From Cinnamomum chago (Eukaryota; Streptophyta; Magnoliopsida; Laurales; Lauraceae): a stretch of DNA of 64,000 nucleotides. Position 1 is the stretch's first letter, and the number at the start of each line of letters is the position of its first letter. Below are positions 36,470 to 45,838 of this stretch, piece after piece. The stretch lies in assembly GCA_038049695.1 (NCBI GenBank), contig CP142461.1, forward strand, positions 25,241,001-25,305,000, in the 5' to 3' direction. The notes beneath the pieces are model-generated. The model ran no database searches. It had not been told where the DNA came from and saw only the letters and a program-made list of their open reading frames with translations. The translations under genes and the position numbers were made by a program.

Positions 36470-37347
36470 CTATGGATACTTCCTCTGCACTTGATCTCTC
36501 AATTCCCACGTGGCTTCCTCTGACTCGTGATTTTCCCAAAGTACCTTGACCCAATGAATAGTCCGATTTCTCAATTCTTGCTCTTTGGTATCGATGATCT
36601 TGATCAGCCTTTCCACATACGAGGCATCTTCCCGAATCTCCAAAGGTTCGTGTTGTAGAATGTGTGAAGGACTAGAAACATATTTCTTGAGCATAGAAAC
36701 ATGAAATATATTGTGCACTCCGGAGAGTTCCGGCGGTAACGCAAGTCTATATGCGACATCTCCAATCTTGCTCAAAATCTCATACAGACCAATAAACCTT
36801 CTAGACAATTTGCCCTTCTGTCCGAATCTCAAAGTCCTTCTAACTGGTGAGATCTTCAAGAACACCTTGTCACCCACCTGAAACTGCAATTCTCTTCGGC
36901 GAGTATCTCCATAACTCTTCTGCCTACTTCGGGCGATCTTCAAACGTTCCTGAATCAGCTTGACCTTGTCACTTGTCTCTCCAACTATCGTTGGTCCATG
37001 AAAACTACGTTCACCGACTTCTTCCCAGCAAACCGGAGTTCTACATCTCCTACCATAAAGTGCCTCAAAAGGTGTCATACCGATGCTAGAGTGGTAACTA
37101 TTGTTATACGCAAATTCACAAAGTGGTAAACACTCATCCCACTGAACCTTGAAATCCAATACACAAGCACGCAACATGTCTTCGAGAGTCTGTATTGTCC
37201 TCTTTGACTGACCATCTGTCTGAGGATGATATGCCGTGCTGAACTGGAGTTTGGTACCCATCGACTCATGAAGTGTTTTCCAAAACTTTGAAACGAACCT
37301 ACTGTCTTTGTCTGAAGTAATGGAGACGGGCTGACCATGTTTACTAA
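36470..37347 (-). pseudogene. Gypsy 2 integrase, C-terminal half
   Basis: Starts at the nested insertion ([13 protein letters not shown]) and runs through the catalytic core to the chromodomain-like tail (IHWVKVLWENHESEEATWEL). The 35 residues between the second catalytic Asp and the third catalytic position are complete here, and that position (37202-37204, in GQSKR) encodes Lys instead of Glu, exactly as in Gypsy 1. The frame ends in TAG a few residues before the Gypsy 1 end. Apparent N-terminal residues upstream of 37347 would come from the inserted LTR and are not part of the protein. Confidence 0.9.
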
Positions 37348-37844
37348 TGTTAGGTATTTTGTATTTGCAATTTGATGGATGCATTTGCACTTTAGCATCA
37401 TTTGATATTTCACACATGCATTGTTTTTAGAAACATTGAAATCTAGTTTTATACATGCATAGCTTTTAAGATTTGGAAAAGTATTTGTTATATGCATGTT
37501 TTGGTTTTAAACTTGGATGCATTAGTTTTGAAACCCAAACTCTTTTGAAAACCTATATCCTTGTGCATTATATTTGGAAAATCATCTTGAGTTTGTAGGT
37601 TTGAGCCTTGCATACATTCTTCACAAAAAGAATCATTTTTGTATGCATTTTCATTTGGAAAGAGTTTTATCAAATCAAGCTAGCCTTTGGTTTTAAATCT
37701 TTGAATCATTTTAGGCTTTGTGTGTTTCATGTTTTTAAATGTTTTAAAACATGTTTTTAAGCTTGGTTTAGTGACCCACAAAATTCCACAAAGAAAATCT
37801 TCAAAATGTAAAAGTTGGAATTTTTGGGGGTGTCCCGGCAGTGT

Positions 37845-37990
37845 CGCCGGTCGACCGAGACCTGGGTCTCGGTCGACCGAGAACACTGCAGGGCAAATGG
37901 GCTGTTTTTTGAACTGAAGCCCCAACGGTCAGAAATCTGACCGTTGTGCCTTCTCGGTCGACCGAGACCTCTTTGCCGGTCGACCGAGAA
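37845..37990. repeat. GTCGAC palindromes and long inverted repeat, 5' LTR promoter
   Basis: Four CGGTCGACCG-type palindromes in two pairs; CTCGGTCGACCGAG is perfect at 37868-37881 and 37953-37966. Between the pairs is an 11-bp inverted repeat CAACGGTCAGA/TCTGACCGTTG (37923-37933 and 37936-37946) with a two-base loop. The cluster ends about 24 bp before the TATA box. The 3' LTR copy is at 43516-43661. Confidence 0.9.
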
Positions 37991-38013
37991 CTAGCCGTTG
38001 GCAACTTTTTGGC

Positions 38014-38019
38014 TATAAA
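38014..38019 (+). promoter_or_regulatory. TATA box of the Gag-only element
   Basis: TATAAA in GGCTATAAAGTCC, preceded by CTAGCCGTTGGCAACTTTTT. The same site is at 43685-43690 in the 3' LTR and, on the minus strand, at 54626-54631 in a related solo LTR. Confidence 0.75.
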
Positions 38020-38670
38020 GTCCATTCATTTCCAACCTTTTTCAAGGCTTGAACTATGAACTTTTGAGAGCATTTTGGAGCCAAAGAAAGGGGAAGAAGT
38101 TGGAAAGGCTAGAGGGCTATTTGGAAATCAAACTTCTGAGTTTTTAAAAGGTACATCTTCTAAGTTATTTTGATTTCCATACAATTGAAATTCATGCATG
38201 TTCAAATCCTTTGTATTTTCATTTATGCATGATTTCAAGTCCTTAAAGAGTTGATTTGCAAGCTCAATATCTTTCTTGGTAAATTAGATTAGTTTGCAAT
38301 CACTCTTATCAAATCACATGTTTTCTTAAACTTTATTTTTCATACAACTTGTGATTCTTTGAATTTCATGTCATTAACAAGTTGTTTATTATTCATGTGA
38401 TTTGCATAGAACTTCAATCATATCTTTTTGTGCCTTAAACTTTCAAATTGCATTAAGCATAAATTGATTGAGCTTTCTTTTTAATCTTGATTGAAGTCAT
38501 CACACACACACCTCATTAGCATACATCTTTTGCATACATAGAGTGTTTGTGTGAGTTTGTATTAAACTTTCAAATCCGCCTATTTTAAGAGGCAATTACA
38601 TTGAGCTAAAATTGTATCTCTTAGAGTGATCTTTTGTGAAGACACTTTCTTTGAGAAATCTATATTTGTA

Positions 38671-38875
38671 AAGGTTATTGCTAAGCCTAAGAAAAGCAAC
38701 TTGTAAGGTTATTGCTTAGCCTAATAAAAGCATATTGTAGGGTTATTGCTTAGCCTAAGAAAAGCATCTTGATAGGTTATTGCTTAGCCTTGAAAAGCAT
38801 CTTGTAAAGGTTGTTGTTGAGCCTTAGAAAAACAACTTTGTAAGGGTTATTGCTTAGCCTAGTAAAAAGCATAAT
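38671..38875 (+). repeat. Tandem mini-hairpin array in LTR (about 33-bp units, six copies)
   Basis: Units of the form TTATTGCTTAGCCTAAGAAA followed by AGCAT, each capable of a short stem (TTGCT/AGCAA or ATGCTT-type pairs). The fifth unit has TTGTT pairing with AACAA, a paired change relative to TTGCT/AGCAA. The array lies downstream of the TATA box, hence probably in the transcribed R/U5 part. A copy is at 44342-44546; related arrays are at 33750-33870 and, inverted, at 53845-53980. Confidence 0.8.
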
Positions 38876-39129
38876 TAGTGGAATCCGGTGGGGTGTTGGA
38901 GACACAAGCCGGTAGTGGATGTAGGCACGTTGGCCGAACCACTATAAATATTGGTGTTGTGGTGCATGCTATGTGGTGATTGTTTTGTTTAGCTTCCGCA
39001 TATTGATTGATCATTCATCACATGTGACTAGTTTTGTTTAAGAAATTAAAATTGGTTTAAATTGGTCACAATTGTAGCTCACCCTATTCACCCCCCCCTC
39101 TAGGGTTAGGATCCTCGTGGACTTTCAAT

Positions 39130-39141
39130 TGGTATCAGAGC
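39130..39141 (+). other. Primer-binding site (tRNA-iMet), Gag-only element
   Basis: TGGTATCAGAGC, two bases after the 5' LTR. Confidence 0.93.
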
Positions 39142-39243
39142 CAAGTGCTCTAATCCCTTAGGATCAAGTGTTTGGAACTCTTGATTAGGTGTAAAAACCT
39201 AGAGTTTAAACCCTAGTGTTGTGCTTCCTTGAAAATCATTAGA

Positions 39244-40632
39244 ATGGACTCCACTATGCTAGATCTTGTAGATTCTTCTAGACCCCTCATTCCTCCTTCT
39301 ATTGGAGATTCAAACTTTCAATCTAATGAATCTCAATGTGACATAAAAGAGGAAGAAAATGATTATGATGAAGATGATCTTCAACAAGCCTATAATGAAT
39401 TATATACATTATCTTCCAAGCTTGATAAGAGAAATAGAAGTTTAAGAGAAGAATCTATGAAACTAAACAAAGAGCTAGTCTCTTCAAAAGATGAACTTAG
39501 AGAGAAAGAAGAAGTAATAAATTGTGTAGAATCTAAGTTCATGATCTCTATGAATAATCTATCTAACATTCAAGATGAACTAAATGAATTAAAGATGGAT
39601 TATGATAAAGTCAATAAGGAAAATTTAATTCTAAGAGATCAAATAAAAAGGCAAGACAAAGACTTTAACAACTTAGAAGCCAAGTTGATTAAAAGTAAGT
39701 TAAAAACACAAGAACTTGGATCTAAAGTTGTTAATGAACTAAAACATGAATTAAAACTTGCCAATGAAGAGATAAGCAAACATAAGGATATTGAAAATGA
39801 ACTTTCAAAAGTTAAAAATGAAAATTCCATCCTTATAACCAAAGTCACTCAACTTGAAGTTTACAAACAAAAGTATGAGTGCAAGTTTACCCAAAGTGAA
39901 GAAAGACTTGAAAAATTATTTAAATTGGGTAAACCTCATGGAGATAGGACGGGTCTTGGATTTAATAGGAATATGTTACATGACCCTAAATTCACCAACA
40001 CTTTTGTGAAAGGTGAGTCCTCATTCTCTAGCACTCTTTCTCCTTTGCCCAAAACCAAATGTAATTTTTGTGGCATTGAAGGACATTTTATGTTTGAGTG
40101 CAAACTAAGGAAAAGAAGCCATGTGTCTAAACCCATCTTTGAACTCAAGAAAGTAAAATCAAACTTGAAGGGTAAGACACTAAAAACAAAGGAAGACTCC
40201 ATAAAGCTTAAACAAGTTAAACCAATTAACAAGGAGTCTCCAAAAATAGATTCTAAAAAGGTTAAACAAGTCAAACCAAGTTTAAAAGAATCTATTAACA
40301 AAAAGCTTCTCAACCTACCTCCCTTAAGTCAAAGCATGAAAGAACTTTTGAAGAAATTTACTAAGTTAAATCTAAATTTCAAAAGTCAAAGAAAGGGAGA
40401 AAATAAGAAGAAAAGAAATTTGAAGCAATCCCCTATGAAACAAACTCACCAACTCTCTAAGACTAATCATCAATCTAAAAAAGTCAAACCTCAAAGATTT
40501 GATGTTAAGTCTAAAAGAATTTATCAAGTCAAATCTCCTTTAGTTGGTGAGAAGTCCAAAATAGACCTCAAAGTTCAACCCTCCCAAGACCTTAGGTGGA
40601 TTCCAAAAGTCATTTACTTAGATAAACCTTAA
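39244..40632 (+). CDS. gag: Gag protein of a non-autonomous Sirevirus-like element
   Basis: Uninterrupted 462-codon frame, 103 bp after the PBS. I start at ATG 39244 (MDSTMLDLVDSS); an earlier in-frame start would need TTG. Residues about 35-220 are highly charged and heptad-like (LYTLSSKLDKRNRSLREES), predicting a long coiled coil. A single CCHC zinc knuckle, CNFCGIEGHFMFEC, lies at about 271-284. The remaining 175 residues are Lys-rich (repeated VKQVKP, KKVK) and probably bind nucleic acid. The usual Copia Gag capsid region before the coiled coil is short or absent. No protease motif follows. The intact frame in an element with near-identical LTRs suggests that the protein is, or recently was, made. 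It could co-assemble with Gag of an autonomous relative. Confidence 0.88.
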   Translation: MDSTMLDLVDSSRPLIPPSIGDSNFQSNESQCDIKEEENDYDEDDLQQAYNELYTLSSKLDKRNRSLREESMKLNKELVSSKDELREKEEVINCVESKFMISMNNLSNIQDELNELKMDYDKVNKENLILRDQIKRQDKDFNNLEAKLIKSKLKTQELGSKVVNELKHELKLANEEISKHKDIENELSKVKNENSILITKVTQLEVYKQKYECKFTQSEERLEKLFKLGKPHGDRTGLGFNRNMLHDPKFTNTFVKGESSFSSTLSPLPKTKCNFCGIEGHFMFECKLRKRSHVSKPIFELKKVKSNLKGKTLKTKEDSIKLKQVKPINKESPKIDSKKVKQVKPSLKESINKKLLNLPPLSQSMKELLKKFTKLNLNFKSQRKGENKKKRNLKQSPMKQTHQLSKTNHQSKKVKPQRFDVKSKRIYQVKSPLVGEKSKIDLKVQPSQDLRWIPKVIYLDKP

Positions 40633-40645
40633 GGCCTTGGACCTC

Positions 40646-42414
40646 ATTGACCAACCTATCTCTTTATTAGTTAAATCACTTTGTTGGTCATGATTGCATT
40701 TGCATTTTGTTTCTTTTAGTTAGATTTCTTAAAATGCATTGCTTCTTTATGATCATTTGATTTTGGTTTCATGCACCATTCTAAGTTACATGTCATGGTT
40801 TTCAAAATCATTTGATTATAATTTCATCATGTTTGATTTGTCTTTTGCACACATATGTCTTGCATTGCATTTCTTTACATGATCAATTGATTGTGATTTC
40901 AAAAGCTTTCATAGCTAGACTCTTCATGATCAATTGTTGAATCATTTGTGTTTATGTCATAGTAAGATTATTTGAACAAATGATTTGAATCAATTCAAGT
41001 TTTCCATGGATTTATAAGTTATACTTTTATATGGAGAACATTGTTTTGAAAAATCAACTTGTATGTGTTTTAATGAAGTTATATCTTTTCAAATACAATG
41101 TTGATAATTGATCTTCAAAATCATTCCTTTATGCTCATTGTTGGATTTTGTTTTTCAAAATGATTTGAAGATTGTTTTGAATGGAAATGCTTTTTAATCT
41201 CATTAGTTATATTCATCTAAGCATGTTCCATTATTTTCATTTCCTTTTCTTTTGGTTTCATTATATTAGAATTGGAAATGAATGTTGTTTGCATCTTTGC
41301 TTTTTTAGTTATTCTTTTTATATGCAAATGACTATTGGTTCCATGTATGGTTGTGTTCTTAGTTACATTTGTAGAATCCATACTAGAACCCAAATCCATC
41401 CTCTATGCCTTATAGTCATATCTTTATGGATGGTTATGATGTTGATTCATGTAGATTTTCTTGGTGTCATCTTTATACATGTTTCAACTTCACAAGTAGT
41501 GTTCTTAATCATATGAATCTCTTTGAAATCCATTCCTTGCATTTATGTTGGTTGATGGATATCTTAGTAGTTGAATTCATATGATTTGGACACTTTGGAA
41601 ATTGCATGTTTTACAAAGTAATATCCTTTTGCATTGCAATTTACCTTGTTCATCACTATGCTCAATAGTCATATCTTTAAAAGTGATGAATATGCATTTA
41701 TGATGCTTGTTTGAATTTTGTCACATTCTTGCTCTTTATCATGTTATCAAATTCAATTGGATTCAATTGGTATAATGTTTGATTGATTTGATTTCTTGTG
41801 AATGTGATAAACCTTGTGTGCATTGGATTGAACTTGATAAGTAATATGATTGTTCCATGTCACACACCATTAGCATCATAATGTTCATGTTGCCACCTCT
41901 TTTGCTCATATAGGTATATCTCATGACCACCATGTTTATGTGTTAATAATATTGGTTGGTTATTATTTGAGGTTGGCTTCATGTTTGAATTTCATTTCAT
42001 TCATTCTTGCACATTAATAGTCATATTTATTGATTGAATGAAATGATTTTCAAAATCTTACATAGCATATGATTTTCATAAGTAATATTGATTGATGCTA
42101 TGTTTGAGTAAACCCCTTATCATGGATAGCTCTAATTTGGATTTTTCCTAATAAGTAAAATTCTTGAATCCATTTTAGAGTGATTGTGCTAATAGTCACA
42201 TCCTTAAATCTCAATTGATATGTTTATTTCAATTGATATCCATGATTGCTTTTCCCATTAGACCTTGCCTTCTTTTGGTAATTTGATCATATGAGCTTTA
42301 TAGTTAAATGAATCTAATCCTTTCCTTGAAGTTGACCCTCACATTGGTTAAACCATCTTCTTCTTGAATCTAATAGTTATATCTTGTCAAAAGCTTGACA
42401 AAAGAAGAGAATGG
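40646..42414 (+). repeat. Array of about twenty inverted repeats with a shared loop motif
   Basis: Consecutive imperfect inverted repeats with unrelated stems. Clear cases (left arm/right arm): 40648-40655/40683-40690; 40696-40708/40731-40742; 40931-40948/40977-40996; 40999-41007/41031-41039; 41180-41191/41220-41232; 41337-41350/41378-41390; 41441-41453/41476-41488; 41599-41608/41632-41642; 41649-41657/41682-41690 (perfect); 41746-41757/41782-41792; 41816-41827/41854-41867; 41992-42002/42036-42046 (perfect); 42060-42068/42095-42103 (perfect); 42130-42143/42167-42180; 42353-42365/42401-42414. Loops are mostly 20-28 nt and contain AGTNATATCTTT-like text (starts at 40669, 40718, 40961, 41017, 41077, 41205, 41361, 41414, 41617, 41667, 41840, 42019, 42081, 42154, 42374), usually 13-17 nt before the right arm. 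No coding sequence here; the ORF 41181-41516 arises from the repeated motif. Confidence 0.87.
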
Positions 42415-43006
42415 ATTGAGGGGGAGTGTAACCCTTCGTAGGAAGAATTAGTTTTGATCAAATTCACCCTTGGATTGCCTTTGAGCCCTTAGAGTTAACT
42501 TACATACATGATAGCCTGTTATGAATTTCATTTTCGATTTCATTTGTTAACAGGTGCTACTCAAGGTATTCTTCTTGTCTCATGTGTGTAGGTACCTTTG
42601 CAATTTAATGTCAAAGGGGGAGAGAGAGTTCAAGTGTGACTCAAAGATCTCCTACTCTTCAAAGGGGGAGAGAGTTCGAGAGTTCAAGTACTCGAAGATC
42701 TCCTATCCATCAAAGGGGGAGAAAGCTTTCAAGTTCTCAAGAGGAGAAAGAAGCATGGTCAAAGGGGGAGAGCAAATAGAAGAAAGAAAGCTTGGAGCTA
42801 AAGAAGATGCTTGGCCATAGAGAGGAAGATGATAAGAAAGCTTGAAGAATGATCAAGCTCCAAGCATCAAGAAGATTGAAGAAAAGAGCCCAAGAGCCCA
42901 AGCTAAGAGAAGGAGCATCCAAGAAGATTTCAAGACTTGTCCAGCTTAGGGGGAGCTGAAGACAGAGTGTGTAATTTCAATGATGAGTAAGTAGCCATCA
43001 AATTGC
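42415..43006 (+). other. Purine-tract repeats before the 3' LTR
   Basis: Noncoding. It contains GAGGGGGAGTG at about 42418 and four AAAGGGGGAGA-type tracts (42613, 42661, 42712, 42761) in partly repeated surroundings (CTCGAAGATCTCCTA, GAGAGTTCAAG). They closely match the true polypurine tract at 43007. Repeated polypurine tracts near the 3' LTR are a known Sirevirus trait. Confidence 0.75.
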
Positions 43007-43017
43007 AAAGGGGGAGA
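43007..43017 (+). other. Polypurine tract, Gag-only element
   Basis: AAAGGGGGAGA, one base before the 3' LTR. Confidence 0.92.
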
Positions 43018-43018
43018 T

Positions 43019-44800
43019 TGTTAGGTATTTTGTATTTGCAATTTGATGGATGCATTTGCACTTTAGCATCATTTGATATTTCACACATGCATTGCTTTTA
43101 GAAACATTGAAATCTAGTTTTATACATGCATAGCTTTTAAGATTTGGAAAAGTATTTGTTATATGCATGTTTTGGTTTTAAACTTGGATGCATTAGTTTT
43201 GAAACCCAAACTCTTTTGAAAACCTATATCCTTGTGCATTATATTTGGAAAATCATCTTGAGTTTGTAGGTTTGAGCCTTGCATACATTCTTCACAAAAA
43301 GAATCATTTTTGTATGCATTTTCATTTGGAAAGAGTTTTATCAAATCAAGCTAGCCTTTGGTTTTAAATCTTTGAATCATTTTAGGCTTTGTGTGTTTCA
43401 TGTTTTTAAATGTTTTAAAACATGTTTTTAAGCTTGGTTTAGTGACCCACAAAATTCCACAAAGAAAATCTTCAAAATGTAAAAGTTGGAATTTTTGGGG
43501 GTGTCCCGGCAGTGTCGCCGGTCGACCGAGACCTGGGTCTCGGTCGACCGAGAACACTGCAGGGCAAATGGGCTGTTTTTTGAACTGAAGCCCCAACGGT
43601 CAGAAATCTGACCGTTGTGCCTTCTCGGTCGACCGAGACCTCTTTGCCGGTCGACCGAGAACTAGCCGTTGGCAACTTTTTGGCTATAAAGTCCATTCAT
43701 TTCCAACCTTTTTCAAGGCTTGAACTATGAACTTTTGAGAGCATTTTGGAGCCAAAGAAAGGGGAAGAAGTTGGAAAGGCTAGAGGGCTATTTGGAAATC
43801 AAACTTCTGAGTTTTTAAAAGGTACATCTTCTAAGTTATTTTGATTTCCATACAATTGAAATTCATGCATGTTCAAATCCTTTGTATTTTCATTTATGCA
43901 TGATTTCAAGTCCTTAAAGAGTTGATTTGCAAGCTCAATATCTTTCTTGGTAAATTAGATTAGTTTGCAATCACTCTTATCAAATCACATGTTTTCTTAA
44001 ACTTTATTTTTCATACAACTTGTGATTCTTTGAATTTCATGTCATTAACAAGTTGTTTATTATTCATGTGATTTGCATAGAACTTCAATCATATCTTTTT
44101 GTGCCTTAAACTTTCAAATTGCATTAAGCATAAATTGATTGAGCTTTCTTTTTAATCTTGATTGAAGTCATCACACACACACCTCATTAGCATACATCTT
44201 TTGCATACATAGAGTGTTTGTGTGAGTTTGTATTAAACTTTCAAATCCGCCTATTTTAAGAGGCAATTACATTGAGCTAAAATTGTATCTCTTAGAGTGA
44301 TCTTTTGTGAAGACACTTTCTTTGAGAAATCTATATTTGTAAAGGTTATTGCTAAGCCTAAGAAAAGCAACTTGTAAGGTTATTGCTTAGCCTAATAAAA
44401 GCATATTGTAGGGTTATTGCTTAGCCTAAGAAAAGCATCTTGATAGGTTATTGCTTAGCCTTGAAAAGCATCTTGTAAAGGTTGTTGTTGAGCCTTAGAA
44501 AAACAACTTTGTAAGGGTTATTGCTTAGCCTAGTAAAAAGCATAATTAGTGGAATCCGGTGGGGTGTTGGAGACACAAGCCGGTAGTGGATGTAGGCACG
44601 TTGGCCGAACCACTATAAATATTGGTGTTGTGGTGCATGCTATGTGGTGATTGTTTTGTTTAGCTTCCGCATATTGATTGATCATTCATCACATGTGACT
44701 AGTTTTGTTTAAGAAATTAAAATTGGTTTAAATTGGTCACAATTGTAGCTCACCCTATTCACCCCCCCCCCCTCTAGGGTTAGGATCCCAAGGACTTTCA
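43019..44800 (+). repeat. 3' LTR of the Gag-only element (1782 bp)
   Basis: Near-identical to 37348-39127, including the palindrome cluster (43516-43661), TATA box (43685-43690) and mini-hairpin array (44342-44546). It is followed by the TSD ACTAA. Confidence 0.95.
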
Positions 44801-45838
44801 ACTAACAATCTCTTCAACAAATAACTTCGCAAGTGGTGCCATATGCATCATATTCCCTATCTTCATCGGAATGAAATGAGCAGACTTTGTCAGACGATCT
44901 ACAATAATCCAAATTGCATTATTTCCCTTCTTGGTATTCGGCAAACCGGAAACGAAATCCATGGTGATGTGCTCCCATTTCCACTCCGGAATCTCCAACG
45001 GTTGTAACAAACCCGGGGGCTTCTGATGCTCTGCCTTAATCAACTGACAAGTTAGACAACGAGACACAAAAGCTGCTATCTCTCTCTTCATGTTGTTCCA
45101 CCAAAATCTATTCTTCAAATCGTGGTACATCTTCGTGCTACCCGGATGCATAGAATATCTGGTGCTATGAGCTTCATTCATTATTTCACTCTTCAAGTCA
45201 TCCACATTTGGCACACACAACCGGTCACGAAAATACAATATCCCATTTACCATCTTGAAATCTGGACGTTCTATAATAACCTCTACTATCTTAGCCAAGT
45301 CTGGGTCTTGCAACTGACTTTCCTTGATCTTCTGGATGAAGGTAGGTTCTGATACTGTCATATTTACTAACATCGCACCCAATTTTAGGGTTTGCACTTC
45401 TACACCCACCTCTTCAAACTGCTGTAAGACACCCATTCCTCTCAAATTGGCCATAACCACTGATTTCCTACTCAATGCATCAGCTACAACATTCACTTTG
45501 CCTGGATGATATTTGATTGAAAAGTCATAATCTTTGATATACTCCATCCACCGTCTCTGCCTCATATTTAAGTCCTTCTACAAAGACAAATATTGTAAAC
45601 TTCGGTGATCTGAATGGACCTCAAATTTCTCTCCATAGAGATAGTGTCTCCACATTTTCAATGCGAAAACAACTGCTGCCAACTCCAAGTCATGAGTCGC
45701 ATAGTTCTTCTCATGGTCCTTCAACTGTCTTGAGCCATAAGCAATCACCTTGCCATCTTGCATCAATACACAACCCAGTCCCACATTCGAAGCACCTGTA
45801 TAAACAATAAACCCGCCACTGCTCGAGGGAAATGTAAG
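44801..45838 (-). pseudogene. Gypsy 2 RNase H (partial) and integrase N-terminal half
   Basis: Continues the integrase on the other side of the nested element: reading ends EEIVS at the TSD and resumes KHGQ at 37347. It contains the HHCC zinc-binding region ([22 protein letters not shown]) and the first catalytic Asp ([13 protein letters not shown]). RNase H sequence extends upstream but has a TAG at about 45578-45580, where Gypsy 1 has CAG (Gln). In its first motif, VYTGASNVG, the catalytic Asp is Gly. The RNase H is cut at the satellite junction near 45838, and the RT is missing. Confidence 0.9.

Larger units (their letters stand above)
37348..39127 (+). repeat. 5' LTR of the Gag-only element (1780 bp)
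   Basis: TGTTAGGTATTTTG...GGACTTTCA. It differs from 43019-44800 by very few changes seen by eye: one T/C near 37420, the length of a C-run near the end (8 against 11), and GATCCTCGTGG against GATCCCAAGG. Three long incidental ORFs within it are identical in both LTRs. Confidence 0.95.
37348..44800 (+). mobile_element. Gag-only (non-autonomous) Sirevirus-like LTR retrotransposon
   Basis: A 7453-bp element inserted in the integrase of Gypsy 2, with perfect TSDs ACTAA (37343-37347 and 44801-44805). Parts: 5' LTR 37348-39127, PBS, gag 39244-40632, inverted-repeat array 40646-42414, several purine tracts, final polypurine tract, 3' LTR 43019-44800. No protease, RT, RNase H or integrase is detectable. 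Sirevirus affinity rests on the coiled-coil plus zinc-knuckle Gag, repeated AAAGGGGGAGA tracts and the palindromic LTR promoter. The LTRs are nearly identical, so insertion was recent and must have used enzymes supplied by another element. Confidence 0.93.
31922..45838 (-). mobile_element. Truncated Gypsy element 2, host of two nested insertions
   Basis: Minus-strand relative of Gypsy 1. Present parts are the 3' LTR (31922-36408, interrupted by a solo LTR), polypurine tract, integrase (36470-37347, continuing at 44801 after the nested Gag-only element) and part of RNase H, to about 45838. gag, protease, RT and the 5' LTR are missing. The right end fuses to satellite at GTAAGAGTAGTGTAC, where the Gypsy-type GTAAG and the satellite GTAAGAGTAGTGTAC share five bases, which suggests a microhomology-mediated deletion. 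No TSD can be tested because one end is gone. Confidence 0.9.

Noticed and set aside
39244..40632. Gag frame as a cellular coiled-coil zinc-finger gene
   Set aside because: It lies between a PBS and purine tracts inside a pair of LTRs with a TSD, with a retroviral-type CCHC knuckle and a basic tail; it is retrotransposon Gag.
41181..41516. 111-codon ORF inside the hairpin array as an env-like protein
   Set aside because: Its hydrophobic, Ser-Tyr-Ile-rich text comes from translating the repeated AGTTATAT loop motif; no homologous frame continues on either side.
40646..42414. Hairpin array as decayed pol coding sequence
   Set aside because: No RT, integrase or RNase H motif could be found in any frame, and the repeated stem-loop geometry is not what point decay of a coding region would produce.
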